The position numbers and the translations under genes were made by a program. Shown one piece after another: positions 35,399 through 43,598 of a DNA stretch of 64,000 nt. Every line of letters starts with the position of its first letter. The first letter of the stretch is position 1. Below the pieces are notes generated by a model. It searched no databases and was not told the origin of the DNA. It saw nothing but the letters and a program-made list of their open reading frames with translations. The DNA is from Flavobacteriaceae bacterium (lineage in GTDB: Bacteria > Bacteroidota > Bacteroidia > Flavobacteriales > Flavobacteriaceae), in contig CP031964.1 of NCBI GenBank assembly GCA_003443635.1, positions 1,458,321 to 1,522,320 of the forward strand, in the 5' to 3' direction.

Positions 35399-36196
35399 AT
35401 GGGATTATTAAAGAAAAATCCTTTCGGTCACATACTTTTCTTAAAAAAATGGATCATCAGAATATTAGGGGTTATAACTCATAGACGCTTTAGAGGGTTT
35501 AATGAATTACAAATTGAAGGTTCTGAGATTATAAAAAACTTGCCAGATACTAACGTTTTATTTATTTCTAATCACCAAACTTATTTTGCAGATGTTGTAG
35601 GTATGTTTCATGTATTTAATGCGAGTTTAAGTGGAAGAGTAGATTCTATTAAAAATGTTGGTTATTTATGGAGACCTAAATTAAATATCTATTATGTTGC
35701 TGCAAAAGAAACAATGAAATCGGGGTTGTTGCCAAAAATATTAGCATATGTAGGATCTATAAGTATAGAGCGCACATGGCGAGCAGAGGGTAAAGATATA
35801 AATAGGCAAGTTAAAATGAGTGATATCTCTAATATAGCTAAAGCTCTAGATGATGGTTGGGTTATTACATTTCCTCAAGGAACGACTACACCATTTAAAC
35901 CAATACGTAAAGGAACTGCACATATTATTAAACGTTATAAACCCGTTGTAGTACCAATTGTAATTGATGGTTTTAGGCGTTCATTCGATAAAAAAGGTTT
36001 GCGTATAAAAAAGAAGAATATCTTACAATCTATGGAAATTAAAGAGCCTTTAGATATAGATTATGAAAACGAAACAATACCTGAAATTGTAGAAAAAATT
36101 GAGTATGCTATAGAGCAACACCCTTCTTTTTTAAAAGTAATTTCTAAAAAAGATTTATTAGAACAGGAAGAATTAAATAAAAAACGAGAGTGGTAA
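35399..36196 (+). CDS. PlsC-like 1-acyl-sn-glycerol-3-phosphate acyltransferase, divergent type
   Basis: 265 residues. The acyltransferase catalytic block is SNHQTYFADVVG (about 57-68). Compared with the usual HX4D motif, there are five residues between His and Asp. The second block FPQGTTTP (about 158-165) replaces the common FPEGTRS, followed by PVVVPIVIDG. The fold is clearly the PlsC/glycerolipid acyltransferase type. Both departures appear to be features of a Bacteroidota subgroup, not damage, because the surrounding sequence is intact. The expected reaction is acyl transfer in phospholipid or lipid A-related synthesis. It is convergent with the next gene, with a 2-base gap. Confidence 0.8.
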   Translation: MGLLKKNPFGHILFLKKWIIRILGVITHRRFRGFNELQIEGSEIIKNLPDTNVLFISNHQTYFADVVGMFHVFNASLSGRVDSIKNVGYLWRPKLNIYYVAAKETMKSGLLPKILAYVGSISIERTWRAEGKDINRQVKMSDISNIAKALDDGWVITFPQGTTTPFKPIRKGTAHIIKRYKPVVVPIVIDGFRRSFDKKGLRIKKKNILQSMEIKEPLDIDYENETIPEIVEKIEYAIEQHPSFLKVISKKDLLEQEELNKKREW

Positions 36197-36198
36197 GT

Positions 36199-36840
36199 TT
36201 AGATTTCTAGCTTTTTAAGTTCACTATAATTATGGTTTAATTTTCTTAAAAGTAATCCATATATTAACCAATAAAATAATAATAAGATTCCAATAACTGC
36301 TGCTAGAGCTATAATAGTAGTTATTATAATAGCTGCATAATATTTAAATATTTCTCCATTTGCAGCAGCATCGTTAAGTTGATTCGAAAATGACTCATCT
36401 TGTTTGACACTCATAAAAACTCCACTAACAACCCCTATAACAAGGAAAATTATATTAAAGGCAACATATTGTTTCACAGTTCTTCTTGTTCTAAGAATGT
36501 TCTCCATTAATATTTTTGCACTATCTGTTACAGAGATATTTCTATAGTTTTTATAAAACTTATAGAAGAAATAAAATAAAATTACAAAACCGATTATAGA
36601 AAGAGAAATAAATAAATTGCTAGCATTAAGCTCTTCAACTTCCTTTATATGCTTACTATCTTTAAATAGAAGCGAAAAACCTGTCCAGAATACAAACTCC
36701 AAGATACTTATTATAAAAATCCACTTCACAATTGAAGAAGATTTTTTTAAAATCATTTTATAAATTTCATTATAAGTTAACTTAGGATAGTTTCCTTTAT
36801 CCTTTTGCCAATCTTTTTTTAATAATTCTAATTCATCCAT
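36199..36840 (-). CDS. Four-span membrane protein paired with ECF sigma factor
   Basis: 213 residues. A cytoplasmic N-terminal stretch of about 35 residues (MDELELLKKDWQKDKGNYPKLTYNEIYKMI) is followed by four hydrophobic segments (about 38-58, 77-97, 122-142, 165-195). It starts 4 nt after the sigma-factor gene and is co-transcribed. In Flavobacteriaceae such proteins follow sigma-70 genes, and the N-terminal arm could bind the sigma factor, making it an anti-sigma candidate. No known anti-sigma domain is recognised, so that role is inferred from position only. Confidence 0.7.
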   Translation of the reverse strand: MDELELLKKDWQKDKGNYPKLTYNEIYKMILKKSSSIVKWIFIISILEFVFWTGFSLLFKDSKHIKEVEELNASNLFISLSIIGFVILFYFFYKFYKNYRNISVTDSAKILMENILRTRRTVKQYVAFNIIFLVIGVVSGVFMSVKQDESFSNQLNDAAANGEIFKYYAAIIITTIIALAAVIGILLLFYWLIYGLLLRKLNHNYSELKKLEI

Positions 36841-36844
36841 AGTA

Positions 36845-37339
36845 TTACGGATTTAAAATAGTTCTTAGTTTCGTTTTTACACGATTCATTTTCACTCTTG
36901 CATTTACTTCACTAATCCCCATCGTTTCACTAATTTCTTTATAATTTTTGTCTTCTAAATACAAGAAAACAAGTGCTTTTTCAATATCATTTAATTGATG
37001 AACTGCTTTGTACAATAACTTTAATTGTTGTTCTTCTGTTTCATCATAATCTTCTGCCTTTATTTTAAACTGAACTAAATCAAATTCTTGCGTATTTATT
37101 CTTCGCTTAGATTTTCGATATAGTGTAATTGCTGTATTTAATCCTACACGATACATCCAAGTACTAAATTTAGCATCACCACGAAACTTAGGATATGCTT
37201 TCCAAAGTTGTATGGTTATCTCTTGAAATAAATCGTTGTGAGCATCATAATTATTTGTATAGAGGCGGCATACCTTATGCACAATATTTTGATGCTTTTC
37301 AAGCAATTCAACAAAACTATGTTCTAATTCTTGGCTCAA
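36845..37339 (-). CDS. ECF-type RNA polymerase sigma factor
   Basis: 164 residues. Sigma region 2 is at about 10-80 (DLFQEITIQLWKAYPKFRGDAKFSTWMYRVGLNTAITLYRK) and region 4 at about 110-160 (ALVFLYLEDKNYKEISETMGISEVNARVKMNRVKTKLR). This is the two-domain ECF layout without region 3. The gene is divergent from the TonB receptor at 37549 across a 209-bp gap that also holds a LytTR-type site. The membrane protein 4 nt downstream is the likely regulator of its activity. Confidence 0.92.
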   Translation of the reverse strand: MSQELEHSFVELLEKHQNIVHKVCRLYTNNYDAHNDLFQEITIQLWKAYPKFRGDAKFSTWMYRVGLNTAITLYRKSKRRINTQEFDLVQFKIKAEDYDETEEQQLKLLYKAVHQLNDIEKALVFLYLEDKNYKEISETMGISEVNARVKMNRVKTKLRTILNP

Positions 37340-37443
37340 TTTTATAAGTTAGTTACTCTATAAGTAGTACTAATTTTAATTATGTTACATATAAATTAAG
37401 AAAGTTTAAATATAGCATTTAACTCGATACAATCAATACATTT

Positions 37444-37514
37444 TCAATTCATCTGTAATTCTCTACAATTCAGTTAGAATAAGTTTTTAAAGTTAGTGTT
37501 GTGGTACAAATTTG
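37444..37514 (+). promoter_or_regulatory. LytTR-type direct repeat and promoter core of the TonB receptor gene
   Basis: TCAATTCAT (37444-37452), 12-base spacer, ACAATTCAG (37465-37473). After 31 more bases comes TACAAATTTG (37505-37514), a TA-N4-TTTG core. The same 31-base distance and core type recur at the site before the repeat-protein gene. The second 9-mer ends 75 nt before the ATG. Confidence 0.65.
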
Positions 37515-37548
37515 CCTCATCAATTAAAAACGAGCAACACTATAATTT

Positions 37549-39702
37549 ATGAAAGCAGTATTAACAATCATCAGTTTTGTATTACTATTAAATGTAAATG
37601 CACAAACTACTATTAATGGAAAAGTAGTAGATGCTAAAGGAATTCCAATAATAGGAGTTAATGTGTATTTAGAGGGTACTTATGACGGAGCTACAAGTAA
37701 TGAGAATGGAGAATTTAGTTTCACCACATCAGAAGAAAAAATACAAACACTAATAGCCTCTTTTTTATCATATGAAACTTTTAAATTCATAATTGATGTA
37801 TCAAAAATGAAAGATTTGATAATTAAACTTAGAGAAGATGTGGGGACTTTAGATGCTGTAGTCTTGTCTGCAGGAACTTTTGAAGCTGGAGACAATAATA
37901 AAATAAATGCATTAAAACCCTTAGATGTAGTTACCACAGCTAGTGCTTTAGGAGATTTTGTAGGCGCGTTGCAAACTTTACCAGGGACTACTACTGTAGC
38001 TGAAGATGGACGTTTATTTGTGCGTGGTGGAGAGGCTGACGAAACACAAATATTTATTGATGGTATTCGTGTGTTTACGCCATTTACACCTACAACTAAC
38101 GATACACCAACACGAGGAAGGTATTCTCCATTTTTATTTGATGGGATTACCTTTTCTACAGGCGGATACTCTGCAGAATACGGACAAGCTTTATCTAGTA
38201 TTTTATTATTAAACACTATTAACGAACCAGAACAAAAGAAAACTGATATAGGTATTATGAGTGTTGGAGGGAGCCTAGGACATACTCAGAAATGGAAAAA
38301 AAACTCTTTAAGTGTTAATGGTTCTTATATTAATTTAGCACCTTATATTAATGCTTTACCTAACAGAAATGAGTGGATTAAACCAGTTGAAGCACTTGCA
38401 GGTGAAGCTGTATTTCGCCAAAGCTTTAATAAAGGGTTATTAAAACTTTATACTGCTTTTGATACTTCCAAATTAGAACTCATCCAAGACGATATTAATA
38501 TTACTGAAGGTGTGCGATTTAAATTAGATAATAATAATTTATATTTTAATGGCTCTTATAAAGGAATGTTAAGTGATACATGGTCTGTATCTGGTGGATT
38601 TAGTTACACACATGCAAATACCAATGTAAATATTATAAATAATGATATTGATGATAGAGAGAATTCAATTCATGCAAAGTTGAAATTAAAAAAACATTAT
38701 AGTAATCGATTTAAATTTAACATTGGTGCAGAGTATTTTTTAACCGATTTTAATGAACAATTTTCTAATGAATCCATCAATAATTTAAACTATGGATTTA
38801 ATAATAATATTGCTGCGACATTTGCTGAAGCAGATATTTTCTTTTCAAAAAAAATGGCTTTAAAAGCAGGGCTAAGAGGTGAGTATAGTGAGTTGTTTGA
38901 TGACTTTTATATATCTCCGCGATTGTCTTTGGCTTATAAAACATCTTCTAAAAGTCAAATATCGTTAGCATATGGGAATTTTTATCAAAACCCTAATAGT
39001 AATGTTTTAAAATTTGAACAGGACCTACAGGCTCAGAAAACAACACATTATATTTTTAATTATCAATTAAATAGTGCGGGTAGAATATTTAGAGCAGAAG
39101 CATTTTATAAAGATTATAATAATTTATTAAAATATGATACTGAATTTTTAAATTTCGATACTGTGTTTAATAATAACGGCTTTGGTTTTGCAAAAGGAAT
39201 AGATTTATTTTGGAGAGATAATAATAGTTTTAAAAATTTAGACTATTGGGTGAGTTATTCTTTTTTAGATACGGAGAGGAACTTTAGAAACTTTTCAGAA
39301 AGTGCTCGACCTAACTTTGCAAATAAACACAACCTTTCAGTTGTTGGGAAATATTGGATAGATAAACTAAAAAGCCAAGTAGGGCTTAGTTATAGCTATG
39401 GCTCAGGGCGTTCATTTACTAACCCTAATATACCTGGTTTCTTAAATCAGAGAACGAAATCGTTTAATAGTTTGAGTGTAAATTGGGCATATTTAATAAG
39501 CCCACAAAAAATATTGTATTTATCTGTAAATAATGTTTTAGGTTTTAAAAATGTAAATGGATTTCAGTTTTCAGATACTCCAGATATTAATGGGAATTTT
39601 AATAGTAGAGCATTACGCCCAGCAGCTGATCAATTCTTTTTTGTAGGATTCTTTTGGACTATTAGCGAAAAAGGAACAGACAACCAATTGGATAATTTAT
39701 AA
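37549..39702 (+). CDS. TonB-dependent receptor (CarboxypepD_reg / plug / barrel)
   Basis: 717 residues. Signal peptide about 1-19 (ending VNAQ). A CarboxypepD_reg-like domain (about 20-100) precedes the plug (about 105-225), with SALGDFVGALQTLPGTTTVAEDGRLFVRGGEADETQIFIDGIRV and STGGYSAEYGQALSSILLL, then the barrel. The plug signature differs from SusC and from the receptor at 4924; it resembles flavobacterial receptors of unknown substrate that lack a SusD partner. It opens a plus-strand block leading to a LytS-type kinase and LytTR regulator, and has a LytTR-like site upstream, so it may be a controlled target of that system. Confidence 0.9.
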   Translation: MKAVLTIISFVLLLNVNAQTTINGKVVDAKGIPIIGVNVYLEGTYDGATSNENGEFSFTTSEEKIQTLIASFLSYETFKFIIDVSKMKDLIIKLREDVGTLDAVVLSAGTFEAGDNNKINALKPLDVVTTASALGDFVGALQTLPGTTTVAEDGRLFVRGGEADETQIFIDGIRVFTPFTPTTNDTPTRGRYSPFLFDGITFSTGGYSAEYGQALSSILLLNTINEPEQKKTDIGIMSVGGSLGHTQKWKKNSLSVNGSYINLAPYINALPNRNEWIKPVEALAGEAVFRQSFNKGLLKLYTAFDTSKLELIQDDINITEGVRFKLDNNNLYFNGSYKGMLSDTWSVSGGFSYTHANTNVNIINNDIDDRENSIHAKLKLKKHYSNRFKFNIGAEYFLTDFNEQFSNESINNLNYGFNNNIAATFAEADIFFSKKMALKAGLRGEYSELFDDFYISPRLSLAYKTSSKSQISLAYGNFYQNPNSNVLKFEQDLQAQKTTHYIFNYQLNSAGRIFRAEAFYKDYNNLLKYDTEFLNFDTVFNNNGFGFAKGIDLFWRDNNSFKNLDYWVSYSFLDTERNFRNFSESARPNFANKHNLSVVGKYWIDKLKSQVGLSYSYGSGRSFTNPNIPGFLNQRTKSFNSLSVNWAYLISPQKILYLSVNNVLGFKNVNGFQFSDTPDINGNFNSRALRPAADQFFFVGFFWTISEKGTDNQLDNL

Positions 39703-39707
39703 TACTA

Positions 39708-39778
39708 ACAATTCATCATTAGCTTTTTACAGTTCAGTCATTCACTTTTTTAATACAGACATTTCTAGTAGATATTTG
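39708..39778 (+). promoter_or_regulatory. LytTR-type direct repeat and promoter core before the 206-residue gene
   Basis: ACAATTCAT (39708-39716), 12-base spacer, ACAGTTCAG (39729-39737). After 31 bases comes TAGATATTTG (39769-39778). The layout equals that at 37444-37514. The second 9-mer ends 64 nt before the ATG at 39802. Confidence 0.7.
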
Positions 39779-39801
39779 TTGTATAATTAAAACACAAAAT
39801 T

Positions 39802-40422
39802 ATGTTTAGACTATCAGTACTTATTGCAATGTTTATTACAGGGTTAATAACTGCACAAACAAATTATGAGAAAGGAATGGAAAAGGCTTTAGAACTTATG
39901 CAAAGTAATAAATTGGATGCTGCCGAAAATATATTTGAGCGTATTGCTAATGCAGAATCAGATGAATGGCTGGCTCATTATTACATAGCTCAAATTAATA
40001 GCTTAAAAAGCTGGAATGTAAAAAATGAAGCTCTTTTAAAAGCACAGTTAGATAAAGCTGAAAAGCATATTAATGAAGCTAAACAAGTAAGTGAAAACAA
40101 TGTAGAGATTTTAGTATTGCAAGCTCATATTTTAACTAATTGGGTAGCTTATGATGGAGCAACTTATGGAATGAAATATGCAGCTTCGGTTTCAGAATTG
40201 TATAATCGAGCTTATGAGTTAGCTCCTGAAAACCCAAGAGTAGTTTATAATAAAGCAGAATGGGCTATGGGAAGTGCAAAATACTTTGGTCAAGACACAA
40301 AGCCCTTTTGTAAAGACATAGAAAAATCCTTAGAACTTTTTGCTAACTTTAAACCAGAATCTAAATTCCATCCTAATTGGGGGAAACAAAGAGCAGAACA
40401 GGTTTTAGCATCTTGTAAATAA
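39802..40422 (+). CDS. Secreted helical-repeat (TPR-like) protein
   Basis: 206 residues with a signal peptide (about 1-19, ending ITAQ). The rest is helix-rich with two to three TPR-like pairs: YEKGMEKALELMQSNKLDAAENIFERIANAESDEWLAHYYIAQI, then AEKHINEAKQVSENNVEILVLQAHI, and ELYNRAYELAPENPRVVYNKAEWAMGSAKYFG. It probably acts as a periplasmic scaffold; partner unknown. It lies 100 nt after the TonB receptor and 21 nt before the kinase gene. Its own LytTR-like site and promoter core suggest it heads the kinase/2TM/regulator transcript. Confidence 0.8.
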   Translation: MFRLSVLIAMFITGLITAQTNYEKGMEKALELMQSNKLDAAENIFERIANAESDEWLAHYYIAQINSLKSWNVKNEALLKAQLDKAEKHINEAKQVSENNVEILVLQAHILTNWVAYDGATYGMKYAASVSELYNRAYELAPENPRVVYNKAEWAMGSAKYFGQDTKPFCKDIEKSLELFANFKPESKFHPNWGKQRAEQVLASCK

Positions 40423-40443
40423 AAAGTAAAAGCATTATTAATT

Positions 40444-41796
40444 ATGAAAGAGCTTATTAGAATTATTACCATTAGTATTGTTATAGCTGCTATATTATTT
40501 GTCATAAATGTACTATTTATGTATACTAATGGTGAGGATGTACAATATGACTCGAGTTTATTAATAATGTTCGCATATCATGTAATGTACAGTTTTCCAT
40601 TAACACTTGTTAATTCCTATTTTTTTAGTTATTTAAATCATAAAGTAAAATGGAATAAATATAAGGAGTATCGTTTTTTAATAGGTTTTTTAGGCTCTAT
40701 TGTAATCTCATTAATCACTATATTTTTTATTAGAGTGTTTCATAAAATGGTAATAGGAAACTATACTTATGAAGAATTTATTAATTCAGAAAGTTTAAAT
40801 TTCTATTTTATATCACTACTAATATGTATAGTTGCTTCATTATTTTTTCATGCATTTTATTTTTATCAGCAACTTCAGAAAAATAAGATTAAAGAACAAA
40901 AGGTCATTGCAGGTACAGCAAGCGCAAAATTTGATGCTCTAAAAAATCAATTAGATCCACATTTTTTATTTAATAGCTTAAATGTCTTAACCAGTTTAAT
41001 TGATGAAAATCCAGATAATGCTCAAAAATTTACTACAGCTTTATCTAAAGTATATCGTTATGTGTTAGAACAAAAAAATAAGGACCTTGTATCTGTAGAT
41101 GAAGAACTGGATTTTGCGAAAACCTATATGTCATTACTTAAAATGCGCTTTGAAGATAGTCTTATATTTGAGATTCCTGAACGTGCAACAAGCCCAGAGA
41201 GCAAAGTTGTACCATTGTCATTACAATTGCTTTTAGAAAATGCAGTAAAGCATAATACAGTAACTTCTAATAAACCTTTGCACATTAAAATTTATGAATC
41301 TGAAGGAAATTTAATTATAGAAAACAATTTACAAGTAAAGCAGGTTGTGAAGAAGAGTAGTGGTGTTGGATTAAATAATATAAGACAACGATATAATCTA
41401 TTATCAACACGTCAAGTAAAGATCAATCATTCAGCAGACCGTTTTGCAGTCGCATTACCAATGCTAACAAAACAAATATCAATTATGCAAACAAAAACAC
41501 AATCACGATTAGACGATAGTTATGTGGGAGCACGTAAACATGTCGAAGAATTAAAAGAATTTTATTACGGAATTATATCATATTGTTTAGTTATTCCCTT
41601 TTTAATTTTTATAAATTGGTATACATCATGGGATTTTCAATGGTTTTGGTTTCCAATGTTAGGTTGGGGTATGGGTATCGCATTTCACGCTTATAAAGTT
41701 TTTGTGAATGATGGGGTTCTAGGAAGAAACTGGGAGAAAAGAAAAATTAAACAGTTTATGCAAGAAGAAGAGAATGCTAAAAACAGATGGAACTAA
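40444..41796 (+). CDS. LytS-type histidine kinase fused to a C-terminal 2TM domain
   Basis: 450 residues. Four N-terminal membrane spans (about 8-27, 38-62, 76-100, 118-143) precede the His_kinase domain with LDPHFLFNSLNVLTSLID (phospho-acceptor His about 173), the N-box LLLENAVKHNTV (about 262-273) and G-box SSGVGLNNIRQRY. From about residue 355 a complete 2TM domain is attached (AKKHVEEL-like RKHVEELKEFYYG, two spans, WEKRKIKQFMQEEE). It closely resembles the free-standing 2TM proteins encoded next. An in-frame Met at 348 (41485) marks the junction, where separate genes would normally part. It is expected to phosphorylate the LytTR regulator at 42843. Confidence 0.92.
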   Translation: MKELIRIITISIVIAAILFVINVLFMYTNGEDVQYDSSLLIMFAYHVMYSFPLTLVNSYFFSYLNHKVKWNKYKEYRFLIGFLGSIVISLITIFFIRVFHKMVIGNYTYEEFINSESLNFYFISLLICIVASLFFHAFYFYQQLQKNKIKEQKVIAGTASAKFDALKNQLDPHFLFNSLNVLTSLIDENPDNAQKFTTALSKVYRYVLEQKNKDLVSVDEELDFAKTYMSLLKMRFEDSLIFEIPERATSPESKVVPLSLQLLLENAVKHNTVTSNKPLHIKIYESEGNLIIENNLQVKQVVKKSSGVGLNNIRQRYNLLSTRQVKINHSADRFAVALPMLTKQISIMQTKTQSRLDDSYVGARKHVEELKEFYYGIISYCLVIPFLIFINWYTSWDFQWFWFPMLGWGMGIAFHAYKVFVNDGVLGRNWEKRKIKQFMQEEENAKNRWN

Positions 41797-41808
41797 AATT
41801 TAAATACT

Positions 41809-42123
41809 ATGGACTTGAATAATGAAGAAATAAGATACTTAAGAGCTAAAGAACGAGTAGATAAGGTAAGAGGGTTTTATATGCATTTATTGCTGTATAT
41901 TATTGTTAACTTAGGGGTAATGGTAGTTAAAGTAATAAAAAACTTTAGAAATGGAGAACCTCATGTAGAGATGTTTTTAGATTTTAATACCCACATCATG
42001 TGGTTAACTTGGGGAATTGGATTAGCGTTACATGCATTTGGTGTATTTGGGGTTGGAAGGAAATGGGAAGAAGAAAAAATCCAGCAATATATTAGAGAAG
42101 AGCAAGATCATTTAAATTATTGA
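41809..42123 (+). CDS. 2TM-domain protein, first free-standing copy
   Basis: 104 residues: the conserved amphipathic entry YLRAKERVDKVRGFYMHLLLYIIVN, two membrane spans (about 22-42 and 62-82), and the C-terminal cytoplasmic helix GRKWEEEKIQQYIREEQDHLNY. This is the 2TM family pattern (LRAKKRVEElkgFYxHl ... WGIGLxxHaf.vFg.grkWEekKI). The domain occurs almost only in Bacteroidota beside LytS/LytTR pairs and is presumed to sense or transmit membrane state. It lies 12 nt after the kinase gene and 5 nt before the next 2TM gene. Its internal loop (NFRNGEPHVEMFLDFNTHIMWLT) sets it apart from the other copies. Confidence 0.9.
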   Translation: MDLNNEEIRYLRAKERVDKVRGFYMHLLLYIIVNLGVMVVKVIKNFRNGEPHVEMFLDFNTHIMWLTWGIGLALHAFGVFGVGRKWEEEKIQQYIREEQDHLNY

Positions 42124-42128
42124 AGATT

Positions 42129-42246
42129 ATGAATAATCAATTAGAACCATATAGAGATGACGATTATAATTCAAATTATAAAAAAGGAGAAGCTTATTTA
42201 AGAGCAAAGAAAAAAGTAGAAGAGCTTACAGGTTTTTATTGGCATA
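42129..42246 (+). repeat. Near-identical 5' segment shared by two 2TM genes
   Basis: Bases 42129-42246 match 42457-42574 at about nine bases in ten, covering the polar N-terminus and entry helix. The genes diverge sharply afterwards. This is a recent duplication or local gene conversion. Confidence 0.8.
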
Positions 42247-42452
42247 TTGCTGTTTATATTATAGTCATTCCCTTTTTAATACTTATAAACTGGTGGACAT
42301 TCTGGGGCTTTAAATGGTTTTGGTTCCCAGTGTTTGGCTGGGGTATAGGATTAACACTTCACGCTTTTAGTGTGTTTGGAGTAGGAAAACGATGGGAAGA
42401 AGAAAAAATCCAACAGTTTATGCAAAAAGAACAAGACGATTTAAATTTCTAA
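42129..42452 (+). CDS. 2TM-domain protein, second copy
   Basis: 107 residues from the ATG at 42129; an apparent earlier TTG at 42120 overlaps the preceding stop and is rejected. Same layout as its neighbours: polar N-terminus (NNQLEPYRDDDYNSNYKKGEA), entry helix YLRAKKKVEELTGFYWHIAVY, two spans, and tail GKRWEEEKIQQFMQKEQDDLNF. The FKWFWFPVFGWGIGLTLHAF segment is nearly the same as in the kinase fusion (FQWFWFPMLGWGMGIAFHAY). That points to the kinase's 2TM domain having come from this copy or its ancestor. The first 115 nt are almost identical to the third copy. Confidence 0.9.
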   Translation: MNNQLEPYRDDDYNSNYKKGEAYLRAKKKVEELTGFYWHIAVYIIVIPFLILINWWTFWGFKWFWFPVFGWGIGLTLHAFSVFGVGKRWEEEKIQQFMQKEQDDLNF

Positions 42453-42456
42453 CATT

Positions 42457-42813
42457 ATGAATAATCAATTAGAGCCATATAGAGATGACAATTATAATTC
42501 AGATTATAAAAAAGAAGAAGCTTATTTAAGAGCAAAGAAAAAAGTAGAAAAACTCACGGGGTTTTACTGGCATTTAGCAGTTTATATCGTAGTTAATATT
42601 TTTTTAATTACAATAATTACTATGAATAGAGATAGCGATGAAAGTTTTTGGGATTTTAGTACTTTTTCAACAGCTATTTTTTGGGGGATTGGCATATTTT
42701 TTCATTTTTTGGGAGTTTTTGGTCAAGATTATATTTTTAGTAAAGATTGGGAGAAGAGAAAGATTGATGCGTATATGAAGAAAGATCGAGAAGAAATGAA
42801 AAAATATGAATAA
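42457..42813 (+). CDS. 2TM-domain protein, third copy
   Basis: 118 residues. The first 39 residues are almost the same as in the second copy (NNQLEPYRDDNYNSDYKKEEAYLRAKKKVEKLTGFYWHL). The middle differs: the loop reads ITMNRDSDESFWDFSTFSTAIFWGIGIFFHFLGVFGQDYIF, and the tail is KDWEKRKIDAYMKKDREEMKKYE. The mosaic suggests gene conversion of the N-terminal half. It starts 4 nt after the second copy and ends 29 nt before the LytTR gene, so the whole run is one operon. Confidence 0.9.
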   Translation: MNNQLEPYRDDNYNSDYKKEEAYLRAKKKVEKLTGFYWHLAVYIVVNIFLITIITMNRDSDESFWDFSTFSTAIFWGIGIFFHFLGVFGQDYIFSKDWEKRKIDAYMKKDREEMKKYE

Positions 42814-42842
42814 TAAAAAACAAAAGAATTAAATTTAAGAGA

Positions 42843-43598
42843 ATGAGAGTAATTATTATTGAAGACGAGAAACCATCTGCACGTCGTTTAGAGCGAATGC
42901 TTCAAAAATTAGATATCCAAGCAGAAGTATTACTACATTCTGTTGAAGAATCTATTAAATGGTTTCAAAATAATTTACATCCAAATCTTATTTTTTTAGA
43001 TATCCAATTAAGCGATGGACTGTCATTCGAAATTTTTGAAACTATTAATGTTAAATCAGCTATTATCTTTACCACAGCGTATGATGAATATGCTTTACAA
43101 GCTTTTAAATTAAATAGTATTGATTATTTATTAAAACCTATAGATGAAGACGATTTAGTTAAAGCTGTTTCAAAATATAAAGATAGAGCACCAAAGCAGC
43201 AATCTGTAACCTTAGATTTTAATGATATTAAAAAAATGTTAGTAAACCCAATAGAACGTGAGTATAAAAAACGATTCTCGGTTAAAATAGGGCAGCATTT
43301 AAAACTTATTAATATAGATGAGATTGAGTGTTTTTATAGTGAAAATAAAGGCACTTATTTATATACATCTGAAGGACGAAACTATTTACTAGATACAACT
43401 TTAGAGCATTTAGAAGATGAATTAGAACCTGACACTTTTTTTCGAGTAAATCGAAAGTTTTATGTAAATATTAATGCTATAAAAGATATGATAAGTTATA
43501 CTAATTCGAGATTACAGATAAAATTAAACACTTATAGTGAAGGTGAGGTTATTGTCGCAAGAGAGCGAGTAAAAGCTTTTAAAAATTGGCTAGAATAA
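42843..43598 (+). CDS. LytTR-family response regulator
   Basis: 251 residues. The receiver domain (1-120) has the acidic pocket IIEDE (about 5-9), phospho-acceptor Asp53 in LIFLDIQLSDG, and the KPI motif (YLLKPID, about 99-105). The LytTR DNA-binding domain (about 145-250) shows KRFSVKIGQHLKLINIDEIECFYSENKGTYLYTSEGRNYLLDTTLEHLE and FRVNRKFYVNI. LytTR domains bind paired 9-bp direct repeats with a 12-13 bp gap. Four such sites occur in this window, two of them upstream within the same block. Its 3' end overlaps the convergent DnaJ gene by 9 bases. Confidence 0.95.
   Translation: MRVIIIEDEKPSARRLERMLQKLDIQAEVLLHSVEESIKWFQNNLHPNLIFLDIQLSDGLSFEIFETINVKSAIIFTTAYDEYALQAFKLNSIDYLLKPIDEDDLVKAVSKYKDRAPKQQSVTLDFNDIKKMLVNPIEREYKKRFSVKIGQHLKLINIDEIECFYSENKGTYLYTSEGRNYLLDTTLEHLEDELEPDTFFRVNRKFYVNINAIKDMISYTNSRLQIKLNTYSEGEVIVARERVKAFKNWLE

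Noticed and set aside
37680..38216. Long antisense open frame (178 codons) within the TonB receptor gene
   Set aside because: It lies fully opposite a clear receptor plug domain and its translation is low-complexity with no protein pattern.
42120..42131. Start of the second 2TM gene at the TTG at 42120
   Set aside because: It overlaps the preceding stop codon, while the ATG at 42129 matches the start of the third copy exactly.
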